A DNA stretch of 64,000 nt from CAIZGX01 sp044349305 (GCA_044349305.1 JBIKRF010000001.1:27741-91740); one strand, 5' to 3'. Counted from the stretch's first letter, positions 1 to 9,441 are shown. A program made the numbers and translations. The notes: generated by a model not told the origin, from the letters alone.

Positions 1-2
1 AT

Positions 3-596
3 ATTCGAGGAAGAATCATCGATAAAATAAAACTCGGTTATTCTGAATTATTTCAAACAAGGTCTTCTTCAGTTAAAAAGACGCTGATTTCTAGTAATGA
101 ATCAATTTCGTTCATTATTTTTTGGTCTATCCTAGAGGAGATTTCCAAAGGATTTTCAAGCCCTAACGAAACGTGGCACATTGATTCGAAAAGATCAATT
201 AATTGGAAATTTAACAACGGGGAGTATTTTATTAAATATGACGATAGTCAATTAACGTTGAATTTCAAAAGAAAGCCAAGTGGGGTTGAAAAAGGTGAAT
301 TTACTTATGAGGTCGAGGAAGCTGAATATAAAAAGTATCTTCCGGATACCATTATTAGTTTGAGTGATCAAATATATGCATTGTTATCTGCCTATTGTCA
401 CTCAGAAATTGATTTTAATAACAGAGCCAAAAAGTTCTATTCTTTGAACAAGTATAGAAATGAAATGGATTTTACGCACGGTTCGGTCAACGGTATATTT
501 TCACAACCATTAATAAATGATACAAAGGCTGATGAAGCTTTTGATAAGAATGTCCAAGTCTTATCGTTCATAAGGAGTGTACTTTCTTTATCATGA
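3..596 (+). CDS. Unknown protein, 5' end outside window
   Basis: The reading frame is open from base 3 to the stop at 594-596, giving at least 197 residues. The true start lies upstream of the window, so an internal TTG at 258 need not be the start. The product is a soluble, charged protein with no signal peptide or membrane segment. Its C-terminal half is rich in Tyr, Asp and Lys and I recognise no family. A 101-bp AT-rich gap separates it from the helicase gene on the same strand. It could belong to the same accessory module, but nothing in the sequence proves that. Confidence 0.6.
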   Translation: MRGRIIDKIKLGYSELFQTRSSSVKKTLISSNESISFIIFWSILEEISKGFSSPNETWHIDSKRSINWKFNNGEYFIKYDDSQLTLNFKRKPSGVEKGEFTYEVEEAEYKKYLPDTIISLSDQIYALLSAYCHSEIDFNNRAKKFYSLNKYRNEMDFTHGSVNGIFSQPLINDTKADEAFDKNVQVLSFIRSVLSLS

Positions 597-697
597 CATT
601 TTTTACATGATTTTTTAAGTTCGCTTTTACCTTTTATACTAGAGAAAAACTAAATTTTTGATGACATTTGTTATCTTTAATTAAAACAAGTTAAATA

Positions 698-2029
698 ATG
701 ATTTTCAAACACCTCCACTTTTCGAACCCAACAGAAGACCAAAAACAAGTTTTAACTGCGATGCAGGACTTTGTATCCGATGAGAATCTGTTTGATTTTT
801 TTATATTGTGCGGTGCTGCTGGAACAGGTAAAACATCTATTACTTCAGCTTTAATTGGTTTTTTAAATGAACACGATAAGCCTTATAAAGTTGCCGCACC
901 CACGGGAAGGGCAGCAAGGATTTTAGGCAGAAAAGCTAATGTCTTGACTTCGACAATTCATTCGTTGATATATAAACCAAATTCAGATGTGGAGTCTGGA
1001 ACGGTAACTTTTAAGCTGAAGCAGAATATTGATGTGCTTCCCACTTGCTATATAATTGATGAAGCATCAATGGTTTCAAAAGATGCAGATAAATCACAAA
1101 GTTTGTTTCTATCCGATACAGGTGTGTTGTATGATTTGATAATGTACGTCAAGTCTTCCAACGTAAATAATAAAATAATTTTTCTAGGTGATAGATATCA
1201 ATTACCTCCGATTGATGAGGTTGAGTCTTTTGCATTGAATAAGGAATTTCTTGAAAAGGAATTCAATTTAAAAGGAAATGCATATTTATTAACTGAAGTT
1301 AAGCGACAAGAAGATGGCAGCTATATTTTAGAGAATGCAACAGATATTCGTAATGCATTTGATCGTGGCGAGCGGGTACATCCAATCAATGGAGTTCAGA
1401 ATAGAAATATTTATGCAGCTGCTGATAAATATGTAGCGGAGGTTAGAAGAGAAGGTTTAGAGAATCAAATTGCAATAGGTGTTTCTAATAAGGCGAATAG
1501 TTTTTTTAATGATCTTATTCGCGAGCGTATGTATAAAAACGCAAAGGAAGTCTTGAATGTAGGTGATTTACTTATGGTCACTCAGAATTGGTTTCGAAAT
1601 GGTACGCAATTGTATAATGGCGATCACTTAGAGCTTTTATCAGTTGATTTAGATAAAATGGAGCCAGTTGCGGGACTTCATTTTGTTGCAGTAAAAGTGC
1701 GATTACTTTTCAGTGAAACCGAGACAATTATCGAAGATTATGCACTTTTAGAGTCAATTATGTCACCTGGCGGAAGGATAGATGTGAAGTTGGAAAATGA
1801 ATTGAGGCGAGAACGATATACGAAGAACAAGATTTTTCGCGAAAGTGAAATGCCAGGCGATGATAGGTATGTTGGAGCATTGAGATTAGTATATGGTCAT
1901 GCGATTACTTGCAACAAGGCCCAAGGCGGTGAGTGGAGAAAGGTATTTATTAATACCTTGGGAATCCCCAATTTGAAATGGCAGTATACCGCTGTTACTA
2001 GGGGGATAGATGAAATTGAGAAATTCTAA
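698..2029 (+). CDS. RecD/Dda-like superfamily 1 DNA helicase
   Basis: A 443-residue helicase of the RecD2/Dda type. Walker A (GAAGTGKTS) lies at about residues 39-47, a DEAS Walker B at about 121-124, motif III (GDRYQLPP) at about 164-171, and a UvrD_C_2-like C-terminal block with AITCNKAQGGEW near 402 and a final YTAVTRG near 431. The family unwinds DNA 5' to 3' using ATP. It lacks the long N-terminal region of full RecD2, so it resembles short phage-type Dda helicases. It is followed on the same strand by an OB-fold DUF3127 gene, an SMC-like ATPase and a HRDC protein, which suggests a DNA-processing module. The family call is firm; the role in this module is inference. Confidence 0.85.
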   Translation: MIFKHLHFSNPTEDQKQVLTAMQDFVSDENLFDFFILCGAAGTGKTSITSALIGFLNEHDKPYKVAAPTGRAARILGRKANVLTSTIHSLIYKPNSDVESGTVTFKLKQNIDVLPTCYIIDEASMVSKDADKSQSLFLSDTGVLYDLIMYVKSSNVNNKIIFLGDRYQLPPIDEVESFALNKEFLEKEFNLKGNAYLLTEVKRQEDGSYILENATDIRNAFDRGERVHPINGVQNRNIYAAADKYVAEVRREGLENQIAIGVSNKANSFFNDLIRERMYKNAKEVLNVGDLLMVTQNWFRNGTQLYNGDHLELLSVDLDKMEPVAGLHFVAVKVRLLFSETETIIEDYALLESIMSPGGRIDVKLENELRRERYTKNKIFRESEMPGDDRYVGALRLVYGHAITCNKAQGGEWRKVFINTLGIPNLKWQYTAVTRGIDEIEKF

Positions 2030-2204
2030 CAGATTTATTTTATTTTCATTCAATTGTTTTTTTTGACTGTTTTTTGAAAGTGTAACTACCGCTTTTGTCT
2101 AATGAACATTTTTTATTGGAGTGTCAAATTTCAGTGTGCAGCAATTGTGCATACGAAGTTTATACGTTTGTATTTCAATAATTAATTCATTTACAAATCA
2201 ATTT

Positions 2205-2552
2205 ATGCAAATCACAGCCAAAATCATTCAATTGCTTCCATTGCAAACCGGAACAGGTAAAAATGGAGAATGGAGAAAACAAGAAATTATAGTAGAAACA
2301 GATGGTCAATACCCCAAGAAAATTTGCCTTTCTGTTTGGGGAGATAAGATTAGAGAAGATATTCTCCAAGTAGGAGCTAAGCTTCAGTTCAGTCTTGAAA
2401 TAGAGAGTCGTGAATACAATGGCAAATGGTACACCGATGTTAAAGCTTGGAAAGTGGAAGGTGATTCTCAGAATTCAAGTGCTGCAATGATTGGAGATCC
2501 AGTATTTAAGCAAGATGATAACATACCTGGAGATTCAGAAATGCCTTTCTAG
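2205..2552 (+). CDS. DUF3127 (SSB-like OB-fold) protein
   Basis: About 115 residues starting at the ATG at 2205. An in-frame upstream extension to 2121 exists, but the first 28 residues look unrelated to the family, which typically begins with MQITAKI-like sequence. The core has the DUF3127 pattern: a first strand, the motif GEWRKQEIIVET, then KKICLSVWGDK and EYNGKWYTDVKAW, followed by an acidic tail ending in MPF. DUF3127 proteins are small Bacteroidota proteins predicted to adopt an OB fold. An acidic C-terminal tail is also typical of single-strand binding proteins that recruit partners. Here it follows a Dda-like helicase by 175 bp, so a role as a helicase-linked ssDNA binder is plausible but not shown. 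Confidence 0.75.
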   Translation: MQITAKIIQLLPLQTGTGKNGEWRKQEIIVETDGQYPKKICLSVWGDKIREDILQVGAKLQFSLEIESREYNGKWYTDVKAWKVEGDSQNSSAAMIGDPVFKQDDNIPGDSEMPF

Positions 2553-2588
2553 GTAATTGTATAAGTACGATTTATTTAGAGAACTATC

Positions 2589-2825
2589 ATGACAAACGAT
2601 ATTTTAATAATTGAAAGCCTATATGCAGATGGCATGGACGCATATAGAAATGGTAAATATTCAGAGGCACTAAGTTTATTCCGCTCATGCATTGATCATT
2701 ATGAAGGGGCTGATTTCCCTATTTATAACGAAGATGTTTCAGATACAGCCCAAATGGCGAGAAACCGATTTAACGAAATTGCAGGTTGTTCCTATGATGA
2801 TGACGAACTGTCTTACGGCAAGTAA
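2589..2825 (+). CDS. Small TPR-like protein
   Basis: A 78-residue acidic protein lying 36 bp after the DUF3127 gene and 10 bp before the next ATG. Its first half (YADGMDAYRNGKYSEALSLF) matches the spacing of a single TPR helix pair, with Gly, Ala, Tyr and Ala at the usual positions. The rest is Asp-rich. One TPR-like hairpin is too little to define a function. It could be an adaptor for the ATPase encoded immediately downstream. The reading frame overlaps an upstream extension of that ATPase frame, so the two starts constrain each other. Confidence 0.55.
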   Translation: MTNDILIIESLYADGMDAYRNGKYSEALSLFRSCIDHYEGADFPIYNEDVSDTAQMARNRFNEIAGCSYDDDELSYGK

Positions 2826-2835
2826 TAAGAACAAA

Positions 2836-4185
2836 ATGAAAATCCACATAACCAACTTCGGTCCTTTCAAGGAAAGGCAAACATTTAGCTTTGCAAATAT
2901 TACTCTGCACTATGGACTTTCGGGCACAGGGAAATCTATTCTAAATCATGCTTTCAAACTTTTTACGGGGAATCCCACTTTGCTCAGTCAGTTCCATAAT
3001 TTTGAAATGAGCGACATTATGGACTACAAGGCTTTAGTCTTCGATATAACAAAACCGTTTGTTTTAGAATTTGAATTGCCTATTAATGGACATGTGATCA
3101 ATCGCATATTTAGTTACGAGATTCATGATGCAGCAGAAGGAACCGCTGCAATGACGAGTTACGAGATGCATTGGAATGACGAATTTGTTTTCGGATTTGA
3201 CAATCAGAACGTTTGTTTCCAAAATAGACGAATGAATACCTTTCTTACTGATGTAATGCACCTTACGACAGAAGAAGGCGCTTCAGGTCCTAGCGATGAT
3301 ATGTTTGCCAATGAATTGCTCGATGGAATCTATTCGTTTGACGAGATAAATTCGGAATTAATTGAAGATACGTTTCCGGAAGAAAAGGATTTTTATGTTC
3401 GTATCCCAAGGGTTAATCCTGTAAATGATGGAATGGATGGTCGGTACGTTGATTATATGGAAACTTTTGAATGCATATTTCAGAATATTGCAAAGAATCC
3501 AGATTTCTATAGACAAATAGTTGAGGCTCTTCACAGTCTTTATGAATCGCCAAGTATGTTTTGCACATCTCATTACGCGCAGTTTGATCCATACATGAGT
3601 AAAGAGTTTTATTCGGGTACAGTGGTTCGTAAAACACTTGGATACAATTACAGAAAAGCTTTACGTGAAATGAATCTAGCCCAGTTTCATATGACTTGTT
3701 TGAATTTAGGTCTGCCCATGCTTATGGAAGATAAGCTTATAGATAAATATGGGAATAAGCACGGTTACACCTATTTCGCTCAGCACAAAAATGGATTGAG
3801 AATTCATTACAGTATGCTCGGAGATGGAGATAAGCTGCTCTACGATATGGTTTATCACCTTTGCTTAATTCAAGAAAATCATATGCGTCGCAGGCAAAAG
3901 CGAGATCTGTACTTGTACTTTATAGATAACATAGATTTCTTTTCAACGGGTATGGGCAATGCTAATATTTTGGATGTTTTGTCCAAAGCTTTTCCACAAA
4001 TAACGTTTGTCTGCTCGACAAAAAGCCGTGAATTGGTGAATGAAGTGCTTTCTCTTTACGAAGAAAATAATTATCGCTCAGACGCTTTGAATATCTTGAG
4101 CTTTACGAAGAATGAAGAAGACTATTCAGCGAGTATAATGAACCATGAGATTTCGGAGTCTTATTTGGTTTCACCAAGTATATAA
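2836..4185 (+). CDS. SMC/RecF-like AAA ATPase
   Basis: About 449 residues from the ATG at 2836. The frame runs back to 2692, but that part overlaps the TPR-like gene and lacks family character. The N-terminus has the form of an SMC/RecF head: a strand with ITNFGPFKE, then GLSGTGKS as Walker A within the first 40 residues. Near residue 360-370 comes YLYFIDNIDFF, which sits where Walker B is expected but has Asn where a catalytic Glu is usual. A block with TFVCSTKSRELV follows, as in the D-loop/switch region. There is no coiled coil long enough for a true SMC and no obvious nuclease domain. It probably acts with the neighbouring helicase and HRDC genes. Confidence 0.6.
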   Translation: MKIHITNFGPFKERQTFSFANITLHYGLSGTGKSILNHAFKLFTGNPTLLSQFHNFEMSDIMDYKALVFDITKPFVLEFELPINGHVINRIFSYEIHDAAEGTAAMTSYEMHWNDEFVFGFDNQNVCFQNRRMNTFLTDVMHLTTEEGASGPSDDMFANELLDGIYSFDEINSELIEDTFPEEKDFYVRIPRVNPVNDGMDGRYVDYMETFECIFQNIAKNPDFYRQIVEALHSLYESPSMFCTSHYAQFDPYMSKEFYSGTVVRKTLGYNYRKALREMNLAQFHMTCLNLGLPMLMEDKLIDKYGNKHGYTYFAQHKNGLRIHYSMLGDGDKLLYDMVYHLCLIQENHMRRRQKRDLYLYFIDNIDFFSTGMGNANILDVLSKAFPQITFVCSTKSRELVNEVLSLYEENNYRSDALNILSFTKNEEDYSASIMNHEISESYLVSPSI

Positions 4186-4219
4186 AAACAATTAATCTTA
4201 GAACAAAAAGTAAAAGTCA

Positions 4220-5320
4220 ATGGCATTTATTACCCAATCTAACCTCAGAGACATAACTTATAGATATAAGTTGCCTGAAACGTTGAAAGGACAATTGTAC
4301 AAAAAGAAAATTGATTTTTTTAATAAAAATGATCGTAATAGATTGTTGTTAATTCGAAAGCTGATTGATAACACGTCTAAATTGATGACAGGATCTTGGA
4401 AGGAAATTAAACCAAAGAATTCGAGGGATTTAGTTTTTGAATCCAATCCCAGTTGCCATTTTAGTATGAGTTGTGAATTGTTGAATAATGATTACGAGAA
4501 TTTTTATATTCCTAAAGAAATTCTTGATAAAGGTGATGAAAAAACAAATGAGTTTAAGAAGTGGTTCAAATCGAACAAGCACCTGCTTGATGGAAAAGCT
4601 GATGTTTTTGAATATAGGTGGCGTGCAAAATGGAATTTTAGTGTTAATGTAAAGAAAATTTATATTGAGAATTCAGGAATTTCAATGTTCGAGAATATCA
4701 GCATTAAACAGGTAGAGACAAATATTGATTTTCTTTTAAAAGAAGCACAAGAATTAATCGACACATATCCGGCTATAATTAAAAAGTATGGGAAATTTGC
4801 GAAGGAAAGTTTGTCAAGGAAAACTTATACGAATAACGATACTGTATTTAGCGACTTGGAAATTCGTGAAGTGCTTTTGAAATTAGAAATTGAAATTAAG
4901 GAACCCCTGAGGCGTTTATTGGTTAATTGGTATCGAGCGAAACAAAATCCAGAACTGAATTTTGACATAAAAATTTTAGATCAATTGGGATTTAAGTCTT
5001 GTCCAGTTTGTTCATCAAAGATAAATACTGAGAAATATTCAATAGAATCACACGACACAAATGAGGTATTATTCAATGAGCTACGGAAGCTACGATCTGA
5101 AATTTCTAAAGGCCGGCCTGCATATTTAGTTTTCAATGACAAAACTTTACGAGAGATATCTCTTAAAGCACCTAGATCATTAGAGGAGTTTGCTCGCATA
5201 AATGGTGTCGGACCAGTAAAGGTTGATTCCTATGGCAAAATATTTATCGATAGCATCAAAGCTTTTGAATCCAAAAGCAGAAGTGATAAGAAATCGTCAG
5301 TTGTTTTGGGGCAAATATAA
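4220..5320 (+). CDS. Zn-ribbon and HRDC-domain protein
   Basis: A 366-residue basic protein. The last ~75 residues match the HRDC fold of RecQ helicases: ELRKLRSEISKGRPAYLVFN, then TLREISLKAPRSLEEF and INGVGPVKVDSYG, which is the usual helix-hairpin signature. Just before it lies CPVC at about residue 259, a half zinc knuckle with no clear second CxxC. The N-terminal 250 residues are helical and unrecognised. HRDC domains bind DNA junctions or single strands and normally sit on RecQ or RNase D. Here there is no helicase or exonuclease motif in the same chain, so it may lend DNA binding to the helicase and ATPase encoded upstream. It is followed by a convergent operon. Confidence 0.6.
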   Translation: MAFITQSNLRDITYRYKLPETLKGQLYKKKIDFFNKNDRNRLLLIRKLIDNTSKLMTGSWKEIKPKNSRDLVFESNPSCHFSMSCELLNNDYENFYIPKEILDKGDEKTNEFKKWFKSNKHLLDGKADVFEYRWRAKWNFSVNVKKIYIENSGISMFENISIKQVETNIDFLLKEAQELIDTYPAIIKKYGKFAKESLSRKTYTNNDTVFSDLEIREVLLKLEIEIKEPLRRLLVNWYRAKQNPELNFDIKILDQLGFKSCPVCSSKINTEKYSIESHDTNEVLFNELRKLRSEISKGRPAYLVFNDKTLREISLKAPRSLEEFARINGVGPVKVDSYGKIFIDSIKAFESKSRSDKKSSVVLGQI

Positions 5321-5381
5321 TAATGTGGGTAGTAGTTGATTTATTCTAACGGTTTCTTTTGAAATTTAAGGAATAGGCTGA

Positions 5382-6263
5382 TCAGGAGAAAATTATATTG
5401 AGCTTGTTTAGAGTATTTTTGTCACTTTCGTTTAGATAACTTGATTCAGAGTCTATTAATCTCAAATTGCTTTTGATTGTCTTAAAGAACATTCTAGCGA
5501 ATTCAGCTTTATATAGATTGTAAAAATCAATGAACCCGGATTTATTATTCGTGCCTAGGTCAAAACCAGGGCCGGATTTAATGAGCAGAGGACCTAAAAA
5601 TAAAAACCTGTCATGATTTGGCGTTCCTCTTGTATCGAATTCAAAAAAACCGAGCATAGTACATTGTTTTTTTGCTTTTTCTATCTTCTGATCTTTTTTC
5701 AGGTCATTTTTATAGTTTTTGTAGTTTGTAATAACCGAAATAATTGAATTGTGAAATTTTGTTTTTTTGAGGAAATCTATAGTAGGTTTATAGCTTTTTT
5801 CAAAGTTTACACAGAAATAATGGTCGATGATAATTGCGTCACTGTTGAAATGTGGTAATCGGTTCAAGAACTCAAGGTCATGCTTAGAAGCATCTTCAAA
5901 TTCAATAATATTGTGGTTGAAAGAGATCGCTTTTTGAAAAAAAGATTTTATTCCTTCAGTTGTTTTTGTCCCAGGATAATCACTTAAATTGAATGATACC
6001 CAACAAGAGTTGTATTTATAGTTTTGCCATTCTTCTGCATGGCAAGTTTTGAAGCGACCATATAATCTTGTAAATAGCTCTCTTTGAAGTTGCTCTAAAC
6101 TTGATGAAATCGTGTGAAATGTGTTAGAATTTTCTATCTTATGAATGAAATCGAAGTTTTCGAGTATTTCAGTTAGAAAAAGGTTGTCTTTTTCTAATTG
6201 AGTAAAGTAGAACTCAATAAAGGCTTTGAGTCGAACATCATTCAGAATAATTTTAAACATCAT
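5382..6263 (-). CDS. PLD-like (MIT_C-like) putative effector
   Basis: A 293-residue soluble protein, last gene of a three-gene operon. Its start overlaps the stop of the ATPase gene by 4 bp. The C-terminal half shows a pattern seen in phospholipase D-like and MIT_C domains: a hydrophobic strand ending in Asp (DAIIIDHYF), a second strand (SIISVITN), then HDRFLFL followed by a basic strand and GPGFDLG. In that fold the His of HDRF and nearby residues form the phosphodiesterase-like site. The Lys of classic HxK motifs is absent, so it may be a degenerate binder rather than an enzyme. The fold call is inference from motif order; translational coupling to the ATPase is seen directly. Confidence 0.55.
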   Translation of the reverse strand: MMFKIILNDVRLKAFIEFYFTQLEKDNLFLTEILENFDFIHKIENSNTFHTISSSLEQLQRELFTRLYGRFKTCHAEEWQNYKYNSCWVSFNLSDYPGTKTTEGIKSFFQKAISFNHNIIEFEDASKHDLEFLNRLPHFNSDAIIIDHYFCVNFEKSYKPTIDFLKKTKFHNSIISVITNYKNYKNDLKKDQKIEKAKKQCTMLGFFEFDTRGTPNHDRFLFLGPLLIKSGPGFDLGTNNKSGFIDFYNLYKAEFARMFFKTIKSNLRLIDSESSYLNESDKNTLNKLNIIFS

Positions 6264-8449
6264 TGTTTTCTTGAGTTTAATATATTTCTAATTATTAATT
6301 CGGTCTCGTCAAGAAATCCCGATCCAAATTCGTCGCTCAAGGCCCCGTCATTTTCAATATATATTTGTCTTATCCTGCTCGAAGTAGCATTTACTTGTTT
6401 TTCAAAATAATTCATTGTTATTGATTCGTAGATATTAATCAATTTAGAAGGGTCATTGAGTTGCGCTATTTTGGCTTGAAAACTTCTGATTAAATATTCA
6501 CTGTGGGTTTCTATTATAAAGGAAATATTAGGAATTCGTTCTGTGTTGTTTTTTTTTAGCTTAAGCAGATAGAAGGAATATATTATATGGGTTATTTTTG
6601 ATATTAAATTCGGGTGAGAATACTTTTCAGGTTCAACGAGTATTAAATTTAGTTTTGACTTCCCAGAATGAATTGCCTTGGTAATCTGTAAAGTAATTTC
6701 TAAAATGATATTTACAATATTTGAGTGTCCCATTCCAATTGAATTTAGACTAATGAATTCTCTTCTTTGGTCAAATCCGAAAATTTCTAATTCTCCGGAA
6801 TTTTTGTTTTCTTCGAAAGATATTTGAAATCCTTCTGTAAGTAATAAAATTAAATTATTGATAGACCCATGACTTATATTAATCTTTTCAAAAATGTTTT
6901 TGAATGCTAATCTCTGAGTTTTGTTTAATTCATTCCAAATATTATGGAAATTTACACCGTAGATGGCTGTGCTTTCCGCCTCGTTCTTGTCGAATAGTTC
7001 ATTCGTAATTGTTAGCCCTAAAAACTCATAGCAGATAGAGGATATGAGTGATAAGTCATTCGTAATAACTCCTATAGTATCTTCGCCTACAGGATTGCCA
7101 TTTTTGTCAATATGTCCGTCAAAAAAAGTTTCAACTAAATTATGGGTTTTGAGAAATGCTTGATAAATGTTATTATGGGTTGTTCGTTTTCCATCGCTAT
7201 CTTCAGTTGTGATTTGCTGATTAATTTCATTTCCGGATCTATTTACTCCGGAATAATAGTTTTCGTAAAAAGTTTGAGAGGGTAGATTGCTTTTTGGGAA
7301 GTACGACATGTTTCCATTAGCGTTGAAACTAGCAATGAAATTTCTTTTTTGAATATCTTTAAACTCACTTAAAATACTGTTTTCTTTACTATTGTCAAAG
7401 GTGTAATTTGTTTGATGGCTTAATTCTGTAATCCAATTTTCTAAGATTTCGGACATTTCATTCTGACTGAAAAACACTCTTTTTTTTCGATTTATTTTTG
7501 GGAGTATCGTATGTTCTATATTTTTAATTTTACAGAATCGATGCAACAGAGTTTGAAGTTTATTTTCTTTAAATATTTCCTTGAAATGATTGAAATATTT
7601 TAAATGATATTTTTCGTGAAGATTGATTTGTAATTTAACATAGTGCAATATTAGTTTTAGCCTAATTCTCTCAGGGAATTTTATAGAGGCTAAATAAAAG
7701 TGACCTTCAAGTTGAATTTCCGTTCTTATTTTTTCTTTTTCGTCGATTGTTAATTTAAGTGATTTTGAAATCGAGTTTTCACTTTCTGAATCAAGTTCTG
7801 CGATAAAAGCAGGCGTGAGGTAGTTTTTGTCAAACCATTCTTCAAAATCAAAAACGTAGATTGAATCTAAAACGGTTTTTCGTTGCTCAATTTGATCTTC
7901 ATTTTTAAGATATTCTTGGTAACATCTAAATGATTTTTGCGATTTCGGAAAAAAGTGTCTTATTATTTCTATAAGATTTGTTTGAATTTGAAATTCAGTT
8001 GTGCAGTTTTGTTCAATCCACCAGTATGAAATATTATTTTTTTCTTTAATTCCAGTTTTTAATATTGAGAAAACTGATGTGCCATTAAGAAAAACTTGAA
8101 TTTCCTCTAGTCTAATATAAAATCCTGATTCGTCATATTTAAATTTAAGTGTTGAAATTAGATTGTCTATTTTGTCAATGCTTATGATGAATGTTTTATC
8201 TTTTTGACTTAATCCTGAATGGAATAGGTTGATATTGGAAAAAGATTTTTGATCAACGCTAATATCAAACCAGTCTATAAAAGTAGACATGTTCTTTGCT
8301 AGGTTTGAAAATTTAAGATAGAAGTCGTAGGCTTCGCTAAAGCTTGACTTACCGCTAGAGTTTTTACCAGTAATAAGCGATATGTCCCTTATTTCAACAA
8401 ATTCATTAATGTCATTCAGACATTTATAACCGCTTACTGCAATCTTCAT
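6260..8449 (-). CDS. DUF3696-type AAA ATPase
   Basis: A 729-residue ATPase with an N-terminal ABC/RecF-like half site: GYKCLND at about residue 7 and Walker A GKNSSGKSS at about 29-37. Near residue 615-625 LILVEPEKY takes the place of the Walker B strand, with Glu-Pro-Glu in the catalytic position. ETHSEYLIRSF at about 655 is the His-switch block of OLD/DUF3696-type ATPases. The extreme C-terminus (IYIENDGALSDEFGSGFLDE) matches the DUF3696 tail. No Toprim or nuclease domain is fused. It is coupled by 4-bp overlaps both to the upstream WYL gene and to the downstream PLD-like gene. In related operons such ATPases control a partner effector. Confidence 0.8.
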   Translation of the reverse strand: MKIAVSGYKCLNDINEFVEIRDISLITGKNSSGKSSFSEAYDFYLKFSNLAKNMSTFIDWFDISVDQKSFSNINLFHSGLSQKDKTFIISIDKIDNLISTLKFKYDESGFYIRLEEIQVFLNGTSVFSILKTGIKEKNNISYWWIEQNCTTEFQIQTNLIEIIRHFFPKSQKSFRCYQEYLKNEDQIEQRKTVLDSIYVFDFEEWFDKNYLTPAFIAELDSESENSISKSLKLTIDEKEKIRTEIQLEGHFYLASIKFPERIRLKLILHYVKLQINLHEKYHLKYFNHFKEIFKENKLQTLLHRFCKIKNIEHTILPKINRKKRVFFSQNEMSEILENWITELSHQTNYTFDNSKENSILSEFKDIQKRNFIASFNANGNMSYFPKSNLPSQTFYENYYSGVNRSGNEINQQITTEDSDGKRTTHNNIYQAFLKTHNLVETFFDGHIDKNGNPVGEDTIGVITNDLSLISSICYEFLGLTITNELFDKNEAESTAIYGVNFHNIWNELNKTQRLAFKNIFEKINISHGSINNLILLLTEGFQISFEENKNSGELEIFGFDQRREFISLNSIGMGHSNIVNIILEITLQITKAIHSGKSKLNLILVEPEKYSHPNLISKITHIIYSFYLLKLKKNNTERIPNISFIIETHSEYLIRSFQAKIAQLNDPSKLINIYESITMNYFEKQVNATSSRIRQIYIENDGALSDEFGSGFLDETELIIRNILNSRKQ

Positions 8450-9441
8450 TTCTTTTCCTTTAAACGTTTCTTTAATTCTTTTGGTTCAATAACCTCCAAG
8501 TCTTTACCATAACTCAAAAGCATAGCTTCTAATTCGTTGTTTACCTTTACAAATAAAGAAACATCAGCGGTTTGACAGTCAATCCATGCGACAGGTTTCT
8601 GAGAGGGGTGGAGGGGTTTAGTTTCGACGTAATTACCTCTTCCGTTAAGGAAGCGAAGTTTTATCTCAACCGGAGATTCATTCTCGTAATTGGTCACGCC
8701 AATAATATCTGCGAAGTATTCTTCTTCCCAGTCTAATTCGACTTCAAAGTATTTAATACGCTTCGCTACCTTAAAGGCTACAATGCGATCAAGGGCGAAC
8801 ACGCGAATAGCATCTTTGTTGTTTTCATATACCGCGATTAAAAACCAGCGCTGATTGTATTCTTTCAAATATTGCGGATGAACGATTTCTTTGGAGGCTT
8901 CATTACTTCCGAATTTTTTGTATTCCAAATGCAATGCTTCATTGCTTTTAATATGTTGGTACAATAGAATGAGATGTTCACGTCCTTTCAAATATGGATT
9001 AATTCCTAACCCAATTATTTTTCGCTCAATCCGAGTGTTATCTGCTGTGAGTTTCAAAGTGTCGAGCATATCAATCAGATGGTTCATCTCTGGATTCGAG
9101 GAATAGCCTTCTAATAAACCTATGACAGATTGAATTGCATTTATCTGCATGTCGGTAAGCGAAGAGTTGAAGATGGAGTAGGAGGTATCTTCATATCTGT
9201 AGACCCTTTTTTTACCAAATTTTTCTTCAACCAATTCAATACACCAACCTTCATCGCTTTGCATATATGCTATGTCGTAGCGTAATTGACGGAGTTTGAT
9301 AATCTCAGCTTTTCCCTCGGTAATTTCAATTCTACGATTGACTTCTTCCAACAATTCATCAATGGTATAACTACGCATGCTGTTGCGAAAGCATTCGTCA
9401 AGTATCCGGTAGCGAAGCATGGGGTTTTTAGTTACAGGCAT
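8446..9441 (-). CDS. WYL-domain transcriptional regulator
   Basis: A 331-residue regulator. The first ~80 residues form a winged-helix region (MLRYRILDECFR, then TIDELLEEVNRRI). Residues ~190-240 hold the WYL domain: HPQYLKEYNQRWFLIAVYE, with RWF in place of the classic RWYL, then RVFALDRIVAF. A C-terminal WCX-like extension follows (IKLRFLNGRGNY to the end). WYL proteins sense ligands, often nucleic acids or nucleotides, and commonly repress defence operons such as BREX. This gene leads the operon and overlaps the ATPase start by 4 bp, so it probably autoregulates all three genes. The operator is not identifiable by eye in the 43-bp gap upstream. Confidence 0.85.
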   Translation of the reverse strand: MPVTKNPMLRYRILDECFRNSMRSYTIDELLEEVNRRIEITEGKAEIIKLRQLRYDIAYMQSDEGWCIELVEEKFGKKRVYRYEDTSYSIFNSSLTDMQINAIQSVIGLLEGYSSNPEMNHLIDMLDTLKLTADNTRIERKIIGLGINPYLKGREHLILLYQHIKSNEALHLEYKKFGSNEASKEIVHPQYLKEYNQRWFLIAVYENNKDAIRVFALDRIVAFKVAKRIKYFEVELDWEEEYFADIIGVTNYENESPVEIKLRFLNGRGNYVETKPLHPSQKPVAWIDCQTADVSLFVKVNNELEAMLLSYGKDLEVIEPKELKKRLKEKK

